Source of the DNA: JADJLQ01 sp034439915
Lineage (GTDB): Bacteria; Bacteroidota; Bacteroidia; Chitinophagales; Saprospiraceae
Direction: 5' to 3'
NCBI GenBank assembly: GCA_034439915.1
Contig: JAWXBI010000066.1
Span: forward strand, 1 to 7,024
DNA: 7,024 nucleotides
The notes beneath the pieces were generated by a model. It saw nothing but the letters and a program-made list of their open reading frames with translations, ran no database searches and was not told the origin of the DNA. The number at the start of each line of letters is the position of its first letter. Positions within the stretch are counted from its first letter, which is position 1. This document shows, piece after piece, positions 1 to 3,978 of this stretch. The position numbers and the translations under genes are program-made.

Positions 1-269
1 CCTTCAAACCAAAACTCTCCAAATAGCATCTTGGGCACTGGTCGCTCTTTAGCTTCCTCGATCCACTTGTTGGCGGTCTTTACTTTGAATAGCCCTTTAT
101 TTTCCACAGCCAGTTCACCCTGGGAAATAAGACCATCAATGTGACTCAGTGTTTCTGAAGGGGACGTTGTTTCGATACCAAATTTTTCAAACTCGAATTG
201 CGGCTGGACGCTAAAGGTGGTATCTTTGTCATCTCTTTTATGCTGGGAGTTTTCAGATGTAAAGTTCAT
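1..269 (-). CDS. RepA-like AAA family ATPase, N-terminal part (runs off left edge)
   Basis: An open frame reads leftward from an ATG at 269-267 for 89 full codons and is still open at the window edge. The start overlaps the stop of the upstream HTH gene as ATGA (266-269), which fixes the start and implies translational coupling. The first 60 or so residues are polar and low in recognisable motifs. Residues about 72-90 read WIEEAKERPVPKMLFGEFWF, a segment I associate with Bacteroidota mobile-element proteins of the RepA/AAA_25 type, in which it leads directly into a Walker A loop. That P-loop would lie just outside the window, so the ATPase assignment rests on the pre-domain segment and on gene order after excisionase-like genes. 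The inferred role is an ATPase or helicase for element replication or mobilisation. A primase-type or DUF3987-like protein is the main alternative. Confidence 0.6.
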   Translation of the reverse strand, partial: MNFTSENSQHKRDDKDTTFSVQPQFEFEKFGIETTSPSETLSHIDGLISQGELAVENKGLFKVKTANKWIEEAKERPVPKMLFGEFWFE

Positions 270-583
270 TTGTGGCTCCCTTTTTTGTTTTTAAGAAATG
301 CAGTTGGATCCAGGTTGTCGCTCCCTCCATGGATATACTCATCCAGGACAATCTTTAAGAAGAGAAGATGCTTACCCGGCTTTAGGAATTTTATTTTCTT
401 CCTGGAAACAAGCCCATAAAGAGTGGTTTCTGCAATGCCTAGATAAGCAGCTGCTTCTTTTAAACGGAGAGGTTTGTTTTCATCCAAAATTGTTTGAGGC
501 GGACCTGGCGAACGTTGTATCTCCAATAAAAGCTCCTTCATAGTTGAGAGCTCACACATAATTAATTCAAATGGGTTACACAT
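266..583 (-). CDS. Excisionase/AlpA-like helix-turn-helix protein (second of tandem pair)
   Basis: This 105-residue protein has an HTH_17 (MerR/excisionase-like) domain at about residues 39-84. LRLKEAAAYLGIAETTLYGL forms the helix-turn-helix, KKIKFLKPGKHLLF the wing, and a terminal helix IVLDEYI follows. Residues 15-30 form a short leucine-rich N-terminal extension. Such proteins bind DNA as recombination directionality factors or as small transcription activators for mobile elements. The start at 583 lies 8 bases after the stop of the upstream HTH gene, and the stop overlaps the ATG of the next gene, so the three genes form a leftward operon. Internal ATGs at residues 9 and 15 would still keep the whole domain. 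No Shine-Dalgarno sequence is visible before any of the three. Which of the two HTH proteins acts as excisionase cannot be told from the sequence. Confidence 0.85.
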   Translation of the reverse strand: MCNPFELIMCELSTMKELLLEIQRSPGPPQTILDENKPLRLKEAAAYLGIAETTLYGLVSRKKIKFLKPGKHLLFLKIVLDEYIHGGSDNLDPTAFLKNKKGSHK

Positions 584-591
584 AGGAGCGA

Positions 592-798
592 TTAATTATT
601 AATTGCCTTTGCCATCCCGTTGTTAACCGGACGATTACCTAAAAAGAATTCGTCGATAACTGCCTTATCAAAAAAAATCACTTTGCCCGTAGGTTTTGAA
701 TGTTTTATTTTTCCAGAGGCAGTTAGCTTCCAGAGATAGCTCTTCGAAAGACCAGTATAGGCAGCTACTTCTTTCAGAGTCATTAGTTTTTTATCCAT
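592..798 (-). CDS. Excisionase/AlpA-like helix-turn-helix protein (first of tandem pair)
   Basis: This 68-residue protein is almost entirely one HTH_17 domain (residues about 5-53). LMTLKEVAAYTGLSKSYLWK gives the two HTH helices, a GKIKHSKPTGKVIFF wing follows, and VIDEFFLG is the closing helix. The size and layout are those of small excisionases and AlpA-like regulators. The ATG at 798 follows an A-rich leader (six A residues), typical of Bacteroidota; an alternative Met at residue 6 would trim only the tail before the domain. It is first in a tight leftward operon with the second HTH gene and the RepA-like gene. About 250 bases separate it from the integrase gene. A candidate promoter lies at 815-845. 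The inferred role is control of excision or activation of element genes. Confidence 0.85.
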   Translation of the reverse strand: MDKKLMTLKEVAAYTGLSKSYLWKLTASGKIKHSKPTGKVIFFDKAVIDEFFLGNRPVNNGMAKAINN

Positions 799-814
799 TT
801 TTTTGAATTTGAAA

Positions 815-845
815 CCAATGTAGAGTGGCTTACAAAGGCGGGCAA
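815..845 (-). promoter_or_regulatory. Candidate Bacteroidetes-type promoter of the HTH operon
   Basis: On the minus strand TACATTGG (822-815) matches the Bacteroidetes -7 consensus TANNTTTG with one mismatch. TTG (845-843) lies 20 bases upstream as a -33 element. Transcription would start near 808, about 10 bases before the first HTH gene. The -33 triplet touches the 15-bp repeat copy at 844-858. Weak by sequence alone. Confidence 0.35.
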
Positions 846-858
846 TTACATAGTGTTA
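844..858. repeat. 15-bp direct repeat, copy 1
   Basis: AATTACATAGTGTTA, identical to the copy at 993-1007. The two copies are 149 bases apart start to start, both between the integrase stop and the first HTH gene. Copy 1 abuts the candidate -33 element of the HTH operon. Possible roles are an operator or a recombinase/excisionase binding site. Confidence 0.7.
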
Positions 859-992
859 CTAAGTTGTAGCTTGTGATAAGACATAATCACATATTGCATC
901 AATTGCTAATTCATTTACTATTGATTATCAACATCAATAAGCATAATATATTTACCGCATATATTAACATATAATCTCTTAAAGCGTCATTT
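859..992. other. AT-rich spacer between the repeats, with a small inverted repeat
   Basis: No gene is visible here. The stretch is very AT-rich (for example AATATATTTACCGCATATAT near 945). It holds a 7-bp inverted repeat, TATTGAT (919-925) with ATCAATA (933-939) and a 7-base spacer. AT-rich, bendable DNA flanked by direct repeats is compatible with a protein-DNA complex such as an excision or replication control site, but that is inference. Confidence 0.4.
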
Positions 993-1007
993 AATTACAT
1001 AGTGTTA
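993..1007. repeat. 15-bp direct repeat, copy 2
   Basis: An exact second copy of AATTACATAGTGTTA, 43 bases from the integrase stop codon. No matching promoter element is seen next to it, so a purely promoter-related role would not explain both copies. Confidence 0.7.
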
Positions 1008-1050
1008 TAGGCCAAGCAATCCCAAAGGTTCCTTGCGAAACAGCCAGTAT

Positions 1051-2337
1051 TTACAATAAGTCCTTATAAGTTTCTTCGGCCGTTTTTTCCTGGTACTCAG
1101 TTTGAAATCCGGCCAGATAATCTTCTGTGGTTTTTACTGATGAATGCCCTAGAGATTCCTTTATGAAGGATGTAGGCGCCCCTTTCCTGTCCAGGATTGT
1201 TGCGAAGCTATGTCGCGCAAAATATGTACTGATATCACCGGTAATTCCATTAGCTATAGCCAGGGGTTTGATATGTTGATTAATAAATCGAGTGAACTTT
1301 TTTGTGATAATATGCCTCTTTGCCGCGGAGTCCTGATCAGAAATAATCGGGAATACAAGCTGGTCCTTCTTGCCGGTTGGTATGTTCCCGTATTCCTGGA
1401 TTACATACCTGGTAAAATCAGATATGAAAACTGTGATTATCACAGCCTTCTTTTTAGTCTTTTGGGTCTTGATTCTTTCGAACGTAAAGCTCTTCGGCCC
1501 TATTTGTCCATACCTTAGATTGATTATATCCTTGACATTCATCCCATTTGATAAGTATGAGAAAAACCAAAAATCCTTCGCTTTTTGCTGTTCAGGGTTA
1601 GCTGCAATGCTGGTGAACAAAACTTTCAAATCCTCTTTGGAAAGAGCCTTTTTAACCTTGCTGCCTTCCTTAAGCTCATATTTCCCAAGCCCAAAGGGAT
1701 GCATTTCCCGATCTATATCCTTGGCCTCAATAGCAGCATTAAAAACCGATCTTAGAGCGCGGAGGTACATTGCAATAGTGGTCTTTGATTTACCAGAATT
1801 CATCTTTCCATCCTCTTCACGGTCCTGGGACATGAAAAATTCATACTGCTGAAGCCATTTTGGGGTGATCCTTTCGAAGCTCAGGTTATCAAGACTTTTA
1901 GTCTTAAGGTGTTTTAAATAAGCCTGGAGTGAATTCCTGCTGCACTCATACCAAGAAGCGGTTCCATACGAATTGAACCTCTTGAATTCCTGGATTTTCT
2001 CATTGTAATGCCAGAATACATTCGTGGAGTCATTGCTGGACCTGTATAACTTTTTATCGTAGGCTTCAAATGAAAAAGGAGTAAGATCCTCCAAATCTTT
2101 CTCAGCTTTATCTACCAGGGCTTTCATTTTGTCTTTGACGCTATGGTAAATGATTCTTGGTTTTAGGGTCAACCAGATGCTTTCAAACTCCCCTGGGGTA
2201 AATGAAAAGATGGTTGAGTAATATTTGGCCTTCCTGGTGGGCTTATGGCAGATGCATAATTTAACCGGGTAAGTTCCATTTTTCTTGGAGCGCCGCTCGT
2301 CTAAAACCAATGTAACCGATACTATATCCTGACTCAT
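1051..2337 (-). CDS. Tyrosine recombinase/integrase, IntDOT-like Bacteroidota type
   Basis: This 428-residue protein has the three-part layout of Bacteroidota element integrases: an N-terminal arm-DNA-binding domain (about 8-90, with the family-typical RRSKKNGTYPVKL), a SAM-like core-binding domain (about 108-205) and a catalytic domain (about 230-412). Catalytic positions seen are a lysine-rich beta hairpin (K291-K297), R375 in FARHSFAT, H398 in LGHSS and the nucleophile Y407 in TEDYLAG. The first catalytic Arg position is Asn267 (SNGMNVKDI), and the position three residues before R375, usually His, is Tyr372. IntDOT of CTnDOT likewise lacks the first Arg, so this is a lineage feature and not decay. 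The enzyme would integrate and excise the element at the nearby tRNA-Ala site. The start ATG at 2337 follows an A-rich leader and gives the expected N-terminus. No confident promoter or terminator was found. Confidence 0.93.
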   Translation of the reverse strand: MSQDIVSVTLVLDERRSKKNGTYPVKLCICHKPTRKAKYYSTIFSFTPGEFESIWLTLKPRIIYHSVKDKMKALVDKAEKDLEDLTPFSFEAYDKKLYRSSNDSTNVFWHYNEKIQEFKRFNSYGTASWYECSRNSLQAYLKHLKTKSLDNLSFERITPKWLQQYEFFMSQDREEDGKMNSGKSKTTIAMYLRALRSVFNAAIEAKDIDREMHPFGLGKYELKEGSKVKKALSKEDLKVLFTSIAANPEQQKAKDFWFFSYLSNGMNVKDIINLRYGQIGPKSFTFERIKTQKTKKKAVIITVFISDFTRYVIQEYGNIPTGKKDQLVFPIISDQDSAAKRHIITKKFTRFINQHIKPLAIANGITGDISTYFARHSFATILDRKGAPTSFIKESLGHSSVKTTEDYLAGFQTEYQEKTAEETYKDLL

Positions 2338-2367
2338 CTTTTATGCTATAAATCTTATCTTAAGGAA

Positions 2368-2391
2368 TTTGCAAGCAGATTTGCAAGCAAA
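2368..2391 (+). repeat. Two tandem 12-bp copies of the tRNA-Ala anticodon-loop sequence
   Basis: TTTGCAAGCAGA (2368-2379) is followed directly by TTTGCAAGCAAA (2380-2391), differing at one base. The shared TTTGCAAGCA is also the anticodon-loop and 3'-stem sequence of the tRNA-Ala remnant at 2507-2516. The pair lies 31 bases upstream of the integrase start. It may be a set of extra integrase binding sites or scars of earlier insertions. Confidence 0.75.
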
Positions 2392-2472
2392 TAACCACAA
2401 AACTGCTTAATATCGCTTATGTAGGAAGTGCCTTAAATCAACGAATTCAGCATGGCTGTAAAGATAAACGTA

Positions 2473-2499
2473 ATATTACTAAATAACAAATAGTAATAT
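2473..2499. repeat. AT-rich inverted repeat beside the attachment core
   Basis: ATATTACT (2473-2480) pairs with AGTAATAT (2492-2499) across an 11-base spacer. It ends 3 bases before the tRNA-identical sequence starts at 2503. It lies on the element side of the junction and could be a protein-binding or bending site for recombination; no T-tract follows, so it is not an intrinsic terminator. Confidence 0.45.
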
Positions 2500-2502
2500 A
2501 TT

Positions 2503-2517
2503 CTGCTTTGCAAGCAG
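2503..2517. other. Attachment-site (att) core, element/chromosome junction
   Basis: CTGCTTTGCAAGCAG is a near-palindrome from the tRNA-Ala anticodon arm: stem halves CTGC and GCAG around the 7-base loop. Tyrosine recombinases commonly use such arms because the symmetric stem offers two inverted core sites around the crossover. Sequence to the left does not match tRNA and sequence to the right does, so strand exchange must lie at or just inside this interval. The exact crossover needs the far-end junction or an empty-site sequence. Confidence 0.7.
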
Positions 2518-2548
2518 GGGGTCAAGGGTTCGACTCCCTTATTCTCCA
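2503..2548 (+). pseudogene. 3' half of tRNA-Ala(TGC), cut by element insertion
   Basis: The sequence folds as the 3' part of a tRNA: anticodon stem-loop CTGC-TTTGCAA-GCAG with anticodon TGC (2509-2511), a 5-base variable region (2519-2523), T-stem AAGGG/CCCTT around TTCGACT (2524-2540), 3' acceptor strand ATTCTCC (2541-2547) and discriminator A2548. CCA is not encoded. Anticodon and sequence match bacterial tRNA-Ala(TGC). The 5' half (acceptor, D-arm) is missing: bases left of 2503 show no GCTC..GAGC D-stem or matching acceptor strand. With an integrase gene next door reading away from it, the simplest explanation is a split target gene, with the complete tRNA rebuilt at the other end of the element. 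The fragment itself cannot make a working tRNA. Confidence 0.88.
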
Positions 2549-2558
2549 CTGAATCAAT

Positions 2559-2590
2559 GGGTTGTGTAAACTTTACATAACCCTTTTTTA
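2559..2590 (+). terminator. Intrinsic terminator of the tRNA-Ala transcript
   Basis: GGGTTGTGTA (2559-2568) pairs with TACATAACCC (2574-2583) with one G-T wobble and a 5-base loop, followed by TTTTTTA. It begins 11 bases after the tRNA 3' end, showing that the tRNA 3' half keeps its original chromosomal downstream context. Confidence 0.8.
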
Positions 2591-2620
2591 TTTTATTTTC
2601 CCGAGAATCTTGGAATACAC

Positions 2621-2792
2621 CTCTATATTCTCCATTCAGAGACACTAAATAAATTCTACATTGGTTATACGACTGGACCAATGGAAGAGAGGATTCGTAT
2701 CACCTATCGTCCACAAAGGCTTTACTTCTCAGGCCACTGACTGGATTTTGAAGTACCATGAAAAATTTATAGATAAGCACCAAGCTATGTAA
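2621..2792 (+). pseudogene. Broken GIY-YIG endonuclease gene
   Basis: Three frames together spell a single-domain GIY-YIG nuclease. Frame one (from 2621) gives LYILHSETLNKFYIGYT and then GPMEERIR to about 2698. A second frame gives HLSS (2701-2711). A third gives HKGFTSQATDWILKYHEKF and then IDKHQAM to a TAA at 2790-2792. These contain the LYI (GIY) and FYIG (YIG) strands, the Arg in EERIR and the Glu in YHEKF expected of the active site. Two single-base deletions, near 2698-2701 and 2710-2712, would restore one frame. No good ATG precedes the first block, and the tRNA terminator lies just upstream. Single-domain GIY-YIG genes are common in Bacteroidota and I recall them near RNA genes. This copy is about 57 codons against the usual 80-100 and is most likely dead. 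The function of this family is poorly known. Confidence 0.75.
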
Positions 2793-2857
2793 AGGGAAAA
2801 AGATATAAAAGCCTGGAAAAGTAGAGCCAGGATTTTTACTTAATTAAAACATCCTTA

Positions 2858-2918
2858 GGGGATAGCTCGACTGGTAGAGCATCCCGTCAGCCTTTGGCGA
2901 CGGGAGGCTCAAGGGTTC
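2858..2918 (+). pseudogene. Truncated, degenerate tRNA-like sequence
   Basis: GGGGATA is followed by a perfect D-arm (GCTC 2865-2868, GACTGGTA, GAGC 2877-2880), an anticodon-like arm, a variable region GGCTC (2906-2910), a T-stem 5' strand AAGGG (2911-2915) and TTC. The sequence then leaves the tRNA pattern: the 3' T-stem strand CCCTT and acceptor strand are absent. The anticodon arm TCCCGTC...GACGGGA (2882-2905) is 24 bases, 7 more than the standard 17, with a 7-bp stem, a bulged A and a further GCC/GGC pairing. No anticodon can be assigned. From D-arm to variable region it resembles a normal tRNA, so I read it as a remnant, perhaps cut in the T-loop by another insertion. Confidence 0.6.
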
Positions 2919-3039
2919 TTCCGAAATTTCTTTAGCAAAGTATTATGTTGGAAGGGTATGGTACCTTAATGACCATACTACAACAATGATACCAGTACCG
3001 CACCGTGAAAGGAATATTCCAAATGTACAATGGCCCTCC
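2919..3039. other. Non-coding stretch with an imperfect hairpin
   Basis: No gene is supported here. GTATGGT (2956-2962) pairs with ACCATAC (2972-2978) over a 9-base loop, and outer arms TGTTG (2946-2950) and CAACA (2981-2985) extend it across an internal loop. No T-tract follows on either strand. Beyond it the DNA shows nothing recognisable up to the rpmE2 terminator. Confidence 0.35.
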
Positions 3040-3070
3040 AAAAAAAAAGCCCGGCTTCACAACCAGGCTT
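3040..3070 (-). terminator. Intrinsic terminator of rpmE2
   Basis: On the minus strand AAGCCTGG (3070-3063) pairs with CCGGGCTT (3054-3047) with one wobble and an 8-base loop, then runs into nine T residues (3048-3040). It lies 26 bases after the rpmE2 stop codon and reads in the same direction. Confidence 0.88.
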
Positions 3071-3096
3071 CCAGTAAAGTTTTCCTTATTTATATT

Positions 3097-3396
3097 CTAT
3101 TTCGAAGTTTCTTCTTTTGCATCCGGAGCTACTTCGGCCGGGGCCGCTTCTGTTTTCTTAAATTTCTTGTTGAATTTGTCGATACGACCGGCGGTATCGA
3201 TAAATTTCATTTTACCCGTAAAAAACGGATGCGATTTGTTGGAAATCTCCAATTTGATTAATGGATATTCTTTACCATCATCCCAGGTAATACTGTCCCT
3301 GGTAGGAGCACAACTCTTGCCTAAAAAGCCTTCGTTGGCCGAATAATCCTTAAATACCACAAAACGGTAATTGGAAGGATGAATATCTTTTTTCAT
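3097..3396 (-). CDS. rpmE2: 50S ribosomal protein L31, type B
   Basis: This 99-residue protein matches L31 type B: MKKDIHPSNYRFVVFKD at the N-terminus, WDDGKEYPLIKLEISNKSHP in the middle and FTGKMKFIDTAGRIDKF near the end. L31 sits at the central protuberance bridging the two ribosomal subunits. Type A L31 carries a zinc-binding CxxC pattern; here only one cysteine (C29) is present, so this is the zinc-independent form. Residues 82-99 form an acidic, alanine-rich tail (TEAAPAEVAPDAKEETSK), longer than in E. coli YkgM and probably disordered. It appears monocistronic, with its own Bacteroidetes-type promoter at 3418-3448 and a strong terminator at 3040-3070. In organisms with both L31 types, type B is often induced by zinc shortage; a second copy cannot be checked here. 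Confidence 0.95.
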   Translation of the reverse strand: MKKDIHPSNYRFVVFKDYSANEGFLGKSCAPTRDSITWDDGKEYPLIKLEISNKSHPFFTGKMKFIDTAGRIDKFNKKFKKTEAAPAEVAPDAKEETSK

Positions 3397-3417
3397 GATT
3401 TAATTAAAATTGGGACG

Positions 3418-3448
3418 CAAAGATAGTATTTCTATTCATTTTTACAAA
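3418..3448 (-). promoter_or_regulatory. Bacteroidetes-type promoter of rpmE2
   Basis: On the minus strand TATCTTTG (3425-3418) matches the -7 consensus TANNTTTG exactly. TTTG (3448-3445) lies 19 bases upstream as the -33 element. Transcription should start near 3411, giving a leader of about 15 bases. This is the best promoter in the window and supports assignment to the Bacteroidota. Confidence 0.8.
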
Positions 3449-3476
3449 ATCTTACTGAATGAATTACTTAAGTGTG

Positions 3477-3498
3477 AGAATTCTCCTATTAGAATTCT
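3477..3498. repeat. Two copies of the palindrome AGAATTCT
   Basis: AGAATTCT occurs at 3477-3484 and 3491-3498, a 14-base period, between the 3' end of yraN and the rpmE2 promoter. It could be a dimer-binding operator upstream of rpmE2, but in AT-rich DNA chance is also plausible. Confidence 0.3.
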
Positions 3499-3565
3499 GA
3501 TTGTTATATGGTTATATATTAATAATAACCTTAAATCATTTATCAGCCCCCATGATCCATCCCCT

Positions 3566-3931
3566 TTACCAGCCCGGAAAAAAAGCATCCTCTACATGTT
3601 CTATCTGGTGATTCCCATCAGGTGATATCATAATGCTGATAATATCAAACCGAAATTTCCAATCGTATTGTATTTCCGCCATAAATACATTAGCTGCGTC
3701 CATCATTAAACGCTCTTTTTTCTCCGTAACGGATTCAGCCGGCTGTCCATAATAGGTATAGCTGCGCGTTTTGACCTCCACAAACACCAAATGGTCATCT
3801 TTTTTACAAATAATATCGATCTCTGCTTTACTGAACCGCCAGTTTTGATGCAGGATCGTATACCCTTGATTTACTAAATATTGAGCCGCAAACCGCTCTC
3901 CTTCCTGACCGATTTCATTGTTCTTAGCCAT
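3566..3931 (-). CDS. yraN: YraN family (UPF0102) nuclease-fold protein
   Basis: This 121-residue protein has the normal length for the family and its full motif set: GQEGERFAAQYLVNQGYTIL at 8-27, NWR at 30-32, then EIDIIC (E37, D39) and LVFVEVKTR (E52, K54). The D39...E52-x-K54 arrangement is the PD-(D/E)xK endonuclease-like core, related in fold to Holliday-junction resolvases. The biological role of UPF0102 proteins is not settled; processing of recombination or repair intermediates is inferred from the fold. The gene is divergent from pgi, with 47 bases between their starts. No confident promoter was seen in that gap. The start ATG at 3931 leaves the usual short N-terminus before the GxEGE motif. 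Downstream, 3397-3565 is AT-rich without a clear T-tailed terminator. Confidence 0.92.
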   Translation of the reverse strand: MAKNNEIGQEGERFAAQYLVNQGYTILHQNWRFSKAEIDIICKKDDHLVFVEVKTRSYTYYGQPAESVTEKKERLMMDAANVFMAEIQYDWKFRFDIISIMISPDGNHQIEHVEDAFFPGW

Positions 3932-3978
3932 TGAAGACAGGTAACTTATTATTTTTACACCAATTTAGACGTAATTAA

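Larger units (their letters stand above)
1..2517. mobile_element. Integrase-proximal end of an integrative element inserted at tRNA-Ala
   Basis: The sequence shows a leftward gene set (integrase, two small HTH proteins, start of a RepA-like ATPase) that ends on the right in a 5'-truncated tRNA-Ala gene. From family knowledge, integrase followed by excisionase-like HTH genes and a RepA-like ATPase is a common module at the end of Bacteroidota integrative and mobilizable elements. I infer that 1 to about 2517 is one end of such an element, that its body lies beyond position 1, and that a restored full-length tRNA-Ala(TGC) sits at the far end. The exact right boundary depends on the crossover point inside the anticodon arm (2503-2517). 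Cargo and transfer genes are not visible, so a prophage, an integrative conjugative element or a satellite element all remain possible. Confidence 0.75.

Noticed and set aside
1210..1852. Rightward open frames inside the integrase region
   Set aside because: They are antisense shadows of the integrase, which has full domain and catalytic-motif support on the other strand.
2471..2479. TAATATTAC, identical to the rolling-circle nick nonanucleotide of geminiviruses
   Set aside because: It lies in a hairpin stem, not the loop, no Rep gene is present, and in AT-rich DNA a chance match is likely.
2433..2681. 82-codon leftward open frame across the tRNA remnant
   Set aside because: It is the antisense of the tRNA-Ala 3' half (its VENKGVEPLTPCLQSR segment is a well-known tRNA antisense translation) and of the terminator and GIY-YIG relic. 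Not a gene.
2858..2918. Functional tRNA gene
   Set aside because: The 3' T-stem and acceptor strands are missing and the anticodon arm is seven bases too long, so it cannot fold as a normal tRNA.
2938..3039. KYYVG encoded at 2938-2952, resembling a second GIY-YIG YIG strand
   Set aside because: No following Arg, His or Glu blocks fit in any frame; a five-residue match is not enough to call a second nuclease relic.
3410..3625. 71-codon rightward open frame between rpmE2 and yraN
   Set aside because: It overlaps the rpmE2 promoter and the yraN 3' end, has low-complexity composition and no recognisable motif.
3932..3978. Divergent promoters for yraN and pgi in the 47-base gap
   Set aside because: TATTTTTA (3950-3957) partly resembles a -7 element for pgi, but no -33 element lies at 19-21 bases, and no convincing pair was found for yraN.
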